Source: Paenibacillus apiarius
GTDB taxonomy: Bacteria; Bacillota; Bacilli; Paenibacillales; Paenibacillaceae
Direction of reading: 5' to 3'
Length of the DNA stretch: 64,000 nt
Assembly (NCBI RefSeq): GCF_017052585.1
Contig: NZ_JAFFHZ010000001.1
Location: forward strand, 5,022,001-5,086,000
Shown here: piece by piece, positions 43,268 through 51,427 of the stretch
How positions within the stretch are numbered: position 1 is the stretch's first letter
Layout: each line of letters begins with the position of its first letter
Notes under the pieces: generated by a model
Databases searched by the model: none
What the model was told of the DNA's origin: nothing
Seen by the model: the letters and a program-made list of their open reading frames with translations, nothing else
Translations under genes and position numbers: made by a program

Positions 43268-44722
43268 ATGAGAACGTTAGAGATTATTGTGATTCTGATG
43301 AGCTTGGCTGCCGCAGGAGTCATGATCTTTGGAAAAAGAGAAAGGCGTCTAGATGCAGCTTTGTTAACGTTGCTGGCATTCGTCGTACTTCTGCACGGAT
43401 TGATTGATCATTTCCGCATTCAGATGGTGCCGGCATACGTGGTGACGTTGTCGCTCTTTATCGTTTTAGTCCGAAGACTGGTCAAGCCTCAGAGTCAAGC
43501 TCGTATCCAATCGCGATTCAAAAAAGGGGTTTTATCCATATTGGTGTTGGCCGTCGCTTTTGCATCAATCTATATGACTCATTTGCTCCCTGCATTTTCA
43601 ATGCCTGAGCCGACAGGCAAATATGCGATTGGCACGATATCCCGGCAATTGACGGATGAGACTCGGGAAGAAACACTGACTGCCCAGCAAGGGGACAAGC
43701 GGGAGTTAATGGTTAATGTCTGGTATCCTGTCGATCCCGGCATGGCCAAGCAGAAGCCTAGAGAGCATTACCCGTCGGAGCTGGGGGAAGCCATTAGCCT
43801 CGTGTTCGGCATACCTAAGCAATTGTTCAGTCATGTAACCACGATTCCAACGCATGCGGTCCAAGGAGCAGAGCTGTCAGCGGCTGAAGCAAGCTATCCA
43901 GTGCTGCTGTTCTCTCCCGGGGTCCGGTCCACTCGTTTCCAGAGCATGACCGCTATAGAGGAATTGGTTAGTCATGGTTATATTGTAGCGGGCATCGATC
44001 ATCCTTACACGTCCGCGAAGGTCTCCTTTCCTGATGGCCGGACTGCTGTCTATCAGGCGGGTCCGGAAGTGCCGACGTCGACGCCGGCGGAGGTGTATGA
44101 GAGCAACATTGTCGGGGTCGGCATTCGCGCGGCGGATGCCAGGTTCGTGTTGGACACGCTCACGGAGTGGAATAAACAGGACCCGAACCGCTTGTTCGAA
44201 GGCAAATTGGATCTGGAGCGGGTCGGAATATTCGGCCATTCCTACGGCGGCGCAACGACGGCTGAGACTTTGGCCACGGACGTGCGTTTCAAAGCTGGCG
44301 TCAGTCTAGAGGGCGGATTCTGGGGGAATGTCGCTCATGCCGCTTTGCAGCAACCGTTTATGTATATCATGTCCGGCATCACAGCCGAGAGCTTGAATCC
44401 GGCAGCGACCAAAAAGGATAAAGTGTTCTATGAGGAATTTGCCGGAGATCTGGACTCCGTCATGAAGAAGAGCCAAAGCGATACGTACTATTTGACGGTT
44501 GATAAATTTTTTCACCAAAGCTTTACGGATATAGCGCTTATGTCACCGTCTATTTTTGCTGAAAATATGGACCCTGTGCATAATGTCGATATTACGAGGA
44601 CATATGTAAGAGCATTTTTCGATCGATATTTAAAAGGGGAACAGCAGCCGCTTCTGGATGGGGCCTCGCCTGAATTCCCGGAGGTAACGTTCGATAAGGT
44701 GTATACGAAGAAGCGATTGTAA
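43268..44722 (+). CDS. Membrane-anchored alpha/beta hydrolase, PAF-acetylhydrolase-like
   Basis: A 484-residue protein. Residues 1 to about 115 hold four hydrophobic segments, and the remainder is an alpha/beta hydrolase resembling platelet-activating factor acetylhydrolase (lipase family). The nucleophile Ser is in GHSYGG near 324 and the catalytic His probably in FFHQSFTD near 418. MVNVWYPV marks the first strand of the domain, as in PAF-AH. It likely cleaves short acyl groups from (oxidised) lipids or other esters at the outer face of the membrane. GAGGAGG lies before the ATG. A strong terminator follows, so it is monocistronic. Confidence 0.82.
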   Translation: MRTLEIIVILMSLAAAGVMIFGKRERRLDAALLTLLAFVVLLHGLIDHFRIQMVPAYVVTLSLFIVLVRRLVKPQSQARIQSRFKKGVLSILVLAVAFASIYMTHLLPAFSMPEPTGKYAIGTISRQLTDETREETLTAQQGDKRELMVNVWYPVDPGMAKQKPREHYPSELGEAISLVFGIPKQLFSHVTTIPTHAVQGAELSAAEASYPVLLFSPGVRSTRFQSMTAIEELVSHGYIVAGIDHPYTSAKVSFPDGRTAVYQAGPEVPTSTPAEVYESNIVGVGIRAADARFVLDTLTEWNKQDPNRLFEGKLDLERVGIFGHSYGGATTAETLATDVRFKAGVSLEGGFWGNVAHAALQQPFMYIMSGITAESLNPAATKKDKVFYEEFAGDLDSVMKKSQSDTYYLTVDKFFHQSFTDIALMSPSIFAENMDPVHNVDITRTYVRAFFDRYLKGEQQPLLDGASPEFPEVTFDKVYTKKRL

Positions 44723-44732
44723 GCAACATACC

Positions 44733-44777
44733 GAGCCCGGACTGATTCAGCAAATGGAATCGGTCCGGGTTCATTTT
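44733..44777 (+). terminator. Strong terminator after the PAF-AH-like gene
   Basis: GAGCCCGGACTGATTC (44733-44748) pairs over 16 bases, with some G-T pairs, with GAATCGGTCCGGGTTC (44757-44772). ATTTTC follows. Confidence 0.8.
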
Positions 44778-44965
44778 CAATACGGCCGAACTATCAGTGC
44801 TATATCTCGCCAAGCTTTGCAACACTCCGCATTTTTCTCGTTTTTATTTAGAATAAACAGGATTGCCTATTGTAATTTATAAATAGCTGCATTAGAGTGT
44901 GGTGATTGGAAAATTGTTCAAAGATTATCTGACAGGTTAGTACAGCTATGAGAAGAGAGCGTGTG

Positions 44966-45034
44966 AGCTGCAAATGTGCAGTTATTTTTGCGAAATCCCG
45001 GCTATTTCGTCCTTTGAACTGCAAATGTACAGTT
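44966..45034. repeat. Dispersed palindromic repeat, two tandem units
   Basis: The gene-free stretch 44778-45225 contains GCTGCAAATGTGCAGTT followed by ATTTTTGCGAAATCCCGG (unit 1, 44966-45009) and AACTGCAAATGTACAGTT (unit 2, 45017-45034). Further degenerate pieces (TGCACTTTTGCAGT, TGTACATTTGCA) lie at 45080-45150. A reversed copy is found at 62263-62294. Each core can form a hairpin. The rest of the stretch shows nothing recognisable. Confidence 0.6.
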
Positions 45035-45225
45035 GAAATCGATTCATTTACCATTATTTGTTAGATTGTGCCAGGGTGAAATGCACTTTTGCAGTCCAGC
45101 ACCCTAAATAGAGAGTGATAGGTCAAAACAAATGTACATTTGCATTTGGAGCGGGTGTCCATGCATGCAAAGCGCTGATTGCATCGTAAAAACAGGAAGT
45201 TTATATTCAAGAAAGGGGGGGTTAG

Positions 45226-45840
45226 GTGGAAGTAAACTATGGAAAATCGTTGAAGGAATATACCTCGAATTATCCGGTTACGTTCTACTTAATTGCGATA
45301 AACACATGTGTCCTTGTAATATCCATATTATTAGATTTCATATATGAAAGTAGAGTGTTAAAAAGTCTACTCGGCATCAATACGAATGAATTTGAGCCTT
45401 GGAGGTTTGTTTCGTACGCATTTGTACATAATGGACTACAGCATTATCTCTCCAACCATTTTTTCTTTCTGATTATGGGGCCGCCTTTAGAAATAGCATT
45501 AGGAAAAATAAGATATGTGCTGTTTATCATTACTTCTATTTTATCAACCTCAGTTATTGTTTATATATTTGATTCTGCTGAGGGGGTTGTGGGTGCATCA
45601 GGGATTGGTTTTGGAATGATGGCCATATTTATCTATCTTTTCGTGTTCGTCAAGCATGTCATGAGCAAGCGTTTGAAAATAGTAGTTCTTGCATGGACGA
45701 TTATCGCTTGGATAACGACATTTACGATAGCAGGAACAAGCATAAGCGGACACGTTGGCGGTTTTGTGGGGGGAGCTTTATTCAGCCTGATTGCGTTAAA
45801 CAAAGAAAAGATTGTAGGAAATTGGAACCGGAAACGATAA
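45226..45840 (+). CDS. Rhomboid-family intramembrane serine protease
   Basis: A 204-residue membrane protein with about six helices. It has the rhomboid features FVSYAFVHNGLQHYLSNHFFF (loop 1/helix 2 region), the catalytic Ser in VGASGIGFG near 128 and the catalytic His in SGHVGGFVGG near 179. Rhomboids cut transmembrane helices of client proteins in the plane of the membrane. The GTG at 45226 follows AAAGGGGGG. It converges with the large protease-nuclease gene, with no other partner in the operon. Confidence 0.87.
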   Translation: MEVNYGKSLKEYTSNYPVTFYLIAINTCVLVISILLDFIYESRVLKSLLGINTNEFEPWRFVSYAFVHNGLQHYLSNHFFFLIMGPPLEIALGKIRYVLFIITSILSTSVIVYIFDSAEGVVGASGIGFGMMAIFIYLFVFVKHVMSKRLKIVVLAWTIIAWITTFTIAGTSISGHVGGFVGGALFSLIALNKEKIVGNWNRKR

Positions 45841-45974
45841 AAATGCGGGCATATCCATTTCGTCGCTTACGGGGCGGTCTCCATTGCCAAGCTCGCGATT
45901 TTTTCGTTTTTATAAACGAGCCGCTCGTCTCACTATAAAGAAACAGAGCGGCAGCAGTTACGGCTTGTCCCATT

Positions 45975-48686
45975 TTATAACCCCAACGAGAAGTTGATGT
46001 TATCCGCGCATTCCGGGAAATCAATCAGCGGGTTGCGGTTACCTTGCGCTTCATAGATGGCTTGGTTGCGGTGTTTCTCATGCAGCGTTACGGGATGAGC
46101 ATGATGCCAAGTCAACAGCAGCTCCCAGTTTACCTTGCTCACCATGTCGTTCTTGATTTTTCCCGGATAACGAAGCAGGAAATACAAGACGGCTCTTGCC
46201 GCTTCTCCTTTACTGCTTTCAGGTTCAAATTTACTACTTCCGCCTCTTTTTCCGCACTTGGTTCGTATCGTTTCCGTATACGCTTCCGGATTGTAATCGG
46301 CAAAGTCATAGTAGGGGATGTTCCCGCGAAAGCTGTTGCATTCCGATTCGCAGACGAACAAATGGTGCAAGTCTCCGACCATGGGGCTTAGCCTGTTGAA
46401 CCAGGATTGAGGAACAACATGCTCGATGTTAAACTGGAATCTTTCTTCAAGCATGTGCAGCAGCTCTTCTTCGTCCACGAATTCGGAGCGGGACAAGGAT
46501 GTAAATAATTTTGTCTTCTGCTGTTCGAATCGATGGTCCTCCCGAATTAATCGCTCCGCATCCAGATCTTTGCCTGAATAAAGGCTTCGGAGCGCTCCGT
46601 TTTCCCGCAAATCGATCCATGAATACAGCTCTGATCGACTTCGGCGATACGATAATATCGTGGTATGCGTATTAAGCAGTAAACGGTGGAGAGTTTGATA
46701 GAGCTCCGAACCATTACTTGCTTGAAGATTGACGGAGCGATAATAATCAACCATCGCCACCCTGTCTTTGTCTTCATTATAGTAGGGCCGTTCAAGCTCC
46801 AAATTGCCGCGATTCAACTGCAGTCTGAGCAAAGTACGTTCCAGCGTGCTTTCATCCAAGTATTGAACCGGGAAATTGATACGTTCCGTTTCTTCTTCAT
46901 TGCCATCTTTATAAATGACCCGCAGGACAAGTGGCGCATGATCGGAAATGTTTCTCACGAAATGTTGCAAGCTCCGATCAAGCCTGACGATGGCCGCATC
47001 ATCGTCTTCGATCGCGCCCACATGAACTTTCATGTCTTTGCTGACGACGATATGATCGATCAAGGAATGCCACGGTTCTTTCAAATACGAAATATGGCCG
47101 GCAGCTGCATCATCCCGGGTTAGCGTGACAAGGGACCGAGAATTCATAAGATGTGACAGTGAGTCGCTGTCTGCATCGTCATTCAGATCTCCGCCCAGGA
47201 CAATGGGAAGATTTTTGAAGACCCGATCTTGTTTCAAATCCTCAATAATAACCGACAGAACTTGGGCTGCAAGCTTTCGTTGTTTTTGGCTGCGCTCATC
47301 GCGCATAGCTTTAAGGTGACAAACAATCATCAAAAACTGTACGTTTTGTCCTTCCTCTTTGATGGTGCACATGGCAAAAAGCGGTTCCCTTTGATTGGGA
47401 AAAGCGGGCCGATTCTCAATCGTCGAACGAAGCAGGCTGCTATATTTTTGGTTTATGTCGCTCCGAAGCTCCACTTTCGTCGTAGAGGTATCGAAGACAA
47501 CCGCCAAATCTTGCGCGCCTTGCGTTTCCAAATAAACATAATCCATCTTCGCGCCATGCTCTTCTTCAAGAGCAACCATTAGCCGCTGCAAAGCGCCTTT
47601 CTCAACTTCGACCAAGCCCAATGCGTCCATGGATAAATCGTAGATTACTTTGGCGACATCATTGATTCTCTGCTCGTTCACGGCATTGTTAAAGTGCTCT
47701 ATATTCCAAAAGCCAATGTCGGCAAAGCGCTTATCGCCTTTGAAGGTCGGAACCTCGATTTCAGCAGCGTCTCTTGGTGTGTCAACAAGACCTTTTACAT
47801 CGTAAAAGCCCAAGTATGGAGATGTATCCTCCAGCGTTCGTACCACTCGGGCAGCACCTTCATCTCCGGCGACAGCCAACGATATCAATTTACTTACAAT
47901 CGCGGAGATACGGATTCCTTCGTTCACGGTTGAGCCTTCTTTGGCGAATCCGGCATGGTGCAGCGCCACTAATTGCCAATCGTTGTTGAATACGGCGGAA
48001 CCGGACGATCCTCTTTCGGTATCTGTCGAGTAATGAATCACTTTGTCGTATACATAGATTACCGTGTTATCCTGCAGGGCGACTTCTTTTTTTCTGCCTC
48101 TTGGATGTTGAATAATATTAACATATTCGCCGCGAGTGATGGTCGTAGGGTTTCGTAACAGTTTGATCGGCGTTACCTGCTCGATTCCGGTCGTCTCGCA
48201 TGCTACAATCGTAAAGTCCAATTCCTCAAATGGAGAAGTTATAAACAACTCGGCTGGTTTTAATTTCACCTCGATGGCTTGTTTATTTTCTTCATAATCG
48301 AATTCGACGAAGCTATTCTCAGCCGTATCGGCATCTTCCAGAACGTGATGGTTCGTCATCACCATTCCCTTGCCAATCATAAAACCGGTGCCGACTCCGG
48401 ATGGCGTTACAAACCGGCATACGGCTTTCGCCATTTCCAACCCTTTACTCAGAAATTCAATCGGGAGCAAATTATTCTCCCTAATGATTTTTTCGAGAAT
48501 CAAATTTTCCGTTTCTCTTCTCAATTCTTCATTGTTTTCCCATTCATGTTCATTAGGCGATATATGCAAGATGGAAGCCGCTCTGCGTTTCACTAAATCG
48601 CGGAAATCGTCAGGCGCCAGCGGAGACACGTTGGGCAACGCATATTGATCGCCAATGAGAGAGATTGGTTTGTCCGGTAAAATCAA
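45975..48686 (-). CDS. Multidomain trypsin-like protease - EEP phosphodiesterase - endonuclease I protein
   Basis: A 903-residue protein with no signal peptide or membrane segment. After a helical leader of about 80 residues (NNLLPIEFLSKGLEMAKAVCRF is typical of prokaryotic conflict-system trypsins) comes a chymotrypsin-fold protease, about 85-280, with the triad His in TNHHVL, Asp in LDFTIVA and Ser in GSSGSAVF. About 325-610 is an endonuclease/exonuclease/phosphatase domain (FADIGFWNIEHF, GLVEVEKG, LGGDLNDDADSD, SDHAPLVLRV). About 730-880 is an endonuclease I (NucM-like, His-Me finger) domain (NIEHVVPQSWF, DLHHLFVCESECNSFRGN, SSKGEAARAVLYFLLRYP). All active-site residues look intact. TTG 48686 is chosen because AGGAGGAG lies 7 bases upstream and overlaps the stop of a 24-codon upstream ORF. 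A role as a protease-activated nuclease, perhaps in defence, is inference. Confidence 0.85.
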   Translation of the reverse strand: MILPDKPISLIGDQYALPNVSPLAPDDFRDLVKRRAASILHISPNEHEWENNEELRRETENLILEKIIRENNLLPIEFLSKGLEMAKAVCRFVTPSGVGTGFMIGKGMVMTNHHVLEDADTAENSFVEFDYEENKQAIEVKLKPAELFITSPFEELDFTIVACETTGIEQVTPIKLLRNPTTITRGEYVNIIQHPRGRKKEVALQDNTVIYVYDKVIHYSTDTERGSSGSAVFNNDWQLVALHHAGFAKEGSTVNEGIRISAIVSKLISLAVAGDEGAARVVRTLEDTSPYLGFYDVKGLVDTPRDAAEIEVPTFKGDKRFADIGFWNIEHFNNAVNEQRINDVAKVIYDLSMDALGLVEVEKGALQRLMVALEEEHGAKMDYVYLETQGAQDLAVVFDTSTTKVELRSDINQKYSSLLRSTIENRPAFPNQREPLFAMCTIKEEGQNVQFLMIVCHLKAMRDERSQKQRKLAAQVLSVIIEDLKQDRVFKNLPIVLGGDLNDDADSDSLSHLMNSRSLVTLTRDDAAAGHISYLKEPWHSLIDHIVVSKDMKVHVGAIEDDDAAIVRLDRSLQHFVRNISDHAPLVLRVIYKDGNEEETERINFPVQYLDESTLERTLLRLQLNRGNLELERPYYNEDKDRVAMVDYYRSVNLQASNGSELYQTLHRLLLNTHTTILSYRRSRSELYSWIDLRENGALRSLYSGKDLDAERLIREDHRFEQQKTKLFTSLSRSEFVDEEELLHMLEERFQFNIEHVVPQSWFNRLSPMVGDLHHLFVCESECNSFRGNIPYYDFADYNPEAYTETIRTKCGKRGGSSKFEPESSKGEAARAVLYFLLRYPGKIKNDMVSKVNWELLLTWHHAHPVTLHEKHRNQAIYEAQGNRNPLIDFPECADNINFSLGL

Positions 48687-48757
48687 CTGTGCTCTCCTCC
48701 TTGATGCTCTGGCTGAGCAGCCCGCAGCATGCACACTATTGCTTCATCTTGGTTCAT
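48683..48757 (-). CDS. Short upstream ORF coupled to the protease-nuclease gene
   Basis: A 24-codon ORF starts at ATG 48757 behind GGAAGG and ends in a TGA that overlaps the TTG start of the large gene (sequence TTGA). It starts MNQDEAIVCMLRAAQ and codes through the AGGAGGAG of the next gene. Its stop-start overlap suggests translational coupling. It may be a leader peptide, a small partner or chance. Confidence 0.4.
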   Translation of the reverse strand: MNQDEAIVCMLRAAQPEHQGGEHS

Positions 48758-49029
48758 GGGTTAACACCTTCCTAATGTGATTTCTTTCTCCAGTTTATTG
48801 ATTCCAATTTCCATAATTTTATATGCAAAATAAAATAATAATCCCTTCCGCTGGAACCGGGAGTCTTCAAGTTGAATTCTGCACATCTCCACCATGAGTG
48901 CTGGATACTTACACCGACATGTCCTATATTGATTATATTCGCTGCAGTTTCAATAACAGACAGATAACTATAATCCGGGGTGATTCGAAAAATGAGTATT
49001 AGCACTAAGAACGCTGGCTGCTATGTGTA

Positions 49030-49258
49030 GACTTCAACAGTGATGAATTCCGTGACGGGATTATCGTAACCTCTGCGCATATGGCGAAAGGTTTGGAGTT
49101 TGACCAAGTCATTGTGCCGTTTGCCGATGCATCAGCCTATCAGACGGAGTTAGACCAAAGCTTGCTGTATTGCGTGCACCCGAGCCATGCACAAATTGAA
49201 TGTAACATATTCTGGCAAGATAACTCGTTTTTTGCACCATGAAGTGAACTCGAAGTAA
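49030..49258 (+). pseudogene. C-terminal remnant of a UvrD/Rep-like helicase
   Basis: The frame from 49030 reads GIIVTSAHMAKGLEFDQVIV, helicase motif V/VI of superfamily 1 proteins, then TELDQSLLY. After a one-base shift near 49170 it continues as ACTRAMHKLNVTYSGKITRF and ends at TAA 49256. The rest of the gene is gone. The 48758-49029 stretch shows nothing else. Confidence 0.7.
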
Positions 49259-49298
49259 ACTTCTTTATATTTCAAAATAACCTAGGGGAGCGATTTAC

Positions 49299-50075
49299 AT
49301 GAATTCAAATGAAATCGTTGACAGCTTTCTCCACTTCCTAGACGTGCCAAAACGCGAAAATGATATTGGCTTTTTGAATGATCTGATTCAAAGTCATCAA
49401 GTAAAGGTTAGATGGGAAAACCTGACGAAAATATTGGACTATGAGCGCGGTTACGCAACTGGCGATTTTATGCCGCCGATTGAAACCTATTTTGACCGCA
49501 TCATGAATTACGGGTATGGCGGCACTTGCTGGACGATATCGAGAGGCTGTTATTGGCTGCTGAAGCAGTTGGGCTTTGATGTTCATTATTTGTATATGGA
49601 CCCTGGCCATTTGTGTTTGCGCGTAGATTTAGATAGGCCTTATTATGTCGATCTTGGTTTTGGCGCTCCGTTGTATCAAGCCTATCCGCTGTATGAATCG
49701 TTCGTCGCCATCGACAACAGGGAAACGTTCGAATATATCGTCTCAACAGATAGCATCAAGATCATCCGAAATCCAGGTCCGAGCAAAACCCTGAATACGA
49801 ACCCAGTCCTTATGGAAGAGATGCTGCCCATCATAAAGAGTTCTAACCAATGGAATTCTTCTTTTGCGCTTAAAGAGATCATGATTTTCGGACATGTCGA
49901 GAATATCCCTACTTCATTAACCAACTATACTTTAAAACAATACTTTCCTGCCCATAAAAGTGAACAAGAACTGAGTTCAGAAGAGTTGGAATATTGGATA
50001 ACCGAGCGGTTCCATATGGATTATGGGTTGTTTAAGGAAGCTCTTGACATATTCCAGAAGTATAGGAAGCACTGA
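49299..50075 (+). CDS. Arylamine N-acetyltransferase family protein
   Basis: A 258-residue NAT-fold protein. The catalytic Cys-His-Asp triad is visible as GGTCWTISRG (Cys near 77), PGHLCLRVDL (His near 105) and YYVDLGFGAP (Asp near 120). Such enzymes transfer acetyl groups from acetyl-CoA to aryl amines or hydrazines, and some act as amide synthases in natural product pathways. No pathway genes adjoin it. GGGGAGCG precedes the ATG. It ends at a bidirectional terminator. Confidence 0.82.
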   Translation: MNSNEIVDSFLHFLDVPKRENDIGFLNDLIQSHQVKVRWENLTKILDYERGYATGDFMPPIETYFDRIMNYGYGGTCWTISRGCYWLLKQLGFDVHYLYMDPGHLCLRVDLDRPYYVDLGFGAPLYQAYPLYESFVAIDNRETFEYIVSTDSIKIIRNPGPSKTLNTNPVLMEEMLPIIKSSNQWNSSFALKEIMIFGHVENIPTSLTNYTLKQYFPAHKSEQELSSEELEYWITERFHMDYGLFKEALDIFQKYRKH

Positions 50076-50153
50076 GGAAGGCTGCGTAACGGGAAAGATT
50101 GAAAGATTAGGCATGATTGAAGTATAAATCATTCTCTGTACCATTTGAATTAA

Positions 50154-50190
50154 AAACAGCCTTCATCCAAAGTCGGGATAAAGGCTGTTT
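50154..50190. terminator. Bidirectional terminator between the NAT gene and the exported repeat protein
   Basis: AAACAGCCTT (50154-50163) and AAGGCTGTTT (50181-50190) form a 10-bp stem. The minus-strand side continues into TTTTTAATT, the plus side has a short T run. Confidence 0.75.
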
Positions 50191-50280
50191 GAACCCTATA
50201 TATATGAGGTGCATTGTATCTAAGAATTATCTATATTTGGTCGTCTAACCTTTTTTTGTGTCATTCTCCATACGTCAAAA

Positions 50281-51216
50281 TTATGATTTCACAAGCAGCA
50301 GCTTAACACCTGCGGCAGCAGGGAAAGATTTCGTCATGAACAAGCCATGGTAGATGGTTACGTTCATGCCGGGTTTCAGTTCATCCATGGTTAGGCGTTT
50401 TCCTTGTTCCGTCATTATGACGACATGATCGTTCAAGAGGTACATGATGTCGTCTATGGCAGTTGTGCTGTTGTCATGACTGATTTTCATCGACATGCTG
50501 CCGTTGCTCGCTTCCGATCCTTTGAGCAACTCCGCAATCGTGCCGTCGGTATGACTGTACTTGGCTTTTACAACGATACGATCAGCGGTAACCGTGCCTG
50601 GGAATGTGACCATCATGCGCGGTCCATGATCGATCGTCAACTCGGCGCCTTCCTTGATGGAATCAAGTGCCACAGCTTGTCCATTCGCATTCACGATAGC
50701 GGTCTGATCGGTCACCTTCACTGCCATGTAACGCTCTCCGCGCATATATATCGCATTGTCGTTCACTTTCTCCACAATTCCGTTCAGCGTAAGATGATGT
50801 GCAGGATCGTCCGCAGTTACGGCAATGAATTTGGCTTTCCCGCTATTTAGTATTCGAGCCTCGGTTAGAAGCGGGGCATACTCGGCTGTAATTTTTAATC
50901 CTTTACCTATCAAGATAGAGCTTCCGAGGGCTGTACGCTTGGTTGCGGCATCCCTGATGCGCGTGTCTTTGTCGATGATTAAGCTCGTCTTCGCGCCGGA
51001 ATCGGATGTCACTGTCACGACGCGGCCGTTCGGATCGTCTTTCATTTCGGTAATGATTCCGGTAACAGAGCGTACGTCTAGCCGTTGCGCAGCCGAATTG
51101 GGGACGGCAGCATTCTCCTGAACAAGCTGAGCTTGAGCCGGCATGGATAGTTGGGCGCCCAATGCGGATGCGAGTATGACGAGGGCGATGCTCTTAGCTG
51201 CAATTTTTGAATTCAT
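50281..51216 (-). CDS. Exported hypothetical protein with three beta-rich repeats
   Basis: A 311-residue protein with a clear signal peptide (basic start, ALVILASALGAQLSMPAQAQ). The mature part has three similar modules of about 85 residues, beginning SVTGIITEM, LNGIVEKVN and TDGTIAELL. Each runs through a Thr-Ile strand and a G-L-xx-G turn, and modules 2 and 3 end in a HGPRMM or HGLFMT type segment (module 1 has YAPLLT). This resembles OB-like or DUF5666-type repeats. I do not recognise the family. It is probably released or wall-associated. AAACGGGAGG lies 8 bases before the ATG. No operon partner. Confidence 0.7.
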   Translation of the reverse strand: MNSKIAAKSIALVILASALGAQLSMPAQAQLVQENAAVPNSAAQRLDVRSVTGIITEMKDDPNGRVVTVTSDSGAKTSLIIDKDTRIRDAATKRTALGSSILIGKGLKITAEYAPLLTEARILNSGKAKFIAVTADDPAHHLTLNGIVEKVNDNAIYMRGERYMAVKVTDQTAIVNANGQAVALDSIKEGAELTIDHGPRMMVTFPGTVTADRIVVKAKYSHTDGTIAELLKGSEASNGSMSMKISHDNSTTAIDDIMYLLNDHVVIMTEQGKRLTMDELKPGMNVTIYHGLFMTKSFPAAAGVKLLLVKS

Positions 51217-51370
51217 GATGTGTACCTCCCGTTTTATCTATGTAGATAAGCTTATCTTGTAATCATAAACGATCGGTAACTCCAAGATGTTGCATAGTCA
51301 TGCAAAAAATAATTGGAGCAGTCTCGGATAGTGATATTCTGCACCGGTCTGGGGACAGATAAAATAACAA

Positions 51371-51414
51371 AAAGCGGGACGGAACAGAAAATAGCGCCTG
51401 TTTAGTCCCGTTTT
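51371..51414 (-). terminator. Terminator of the acyl-CoA ligase gene
   Basis: GCGGGAC (51374-51380) and GTCCCG (51405-51410) form the stem. On the minus strand it runs into CTTTTTGTTATTTT. Confidence 0.7.
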
Positions 51415-51427
51415 CATCCTTTTCACT

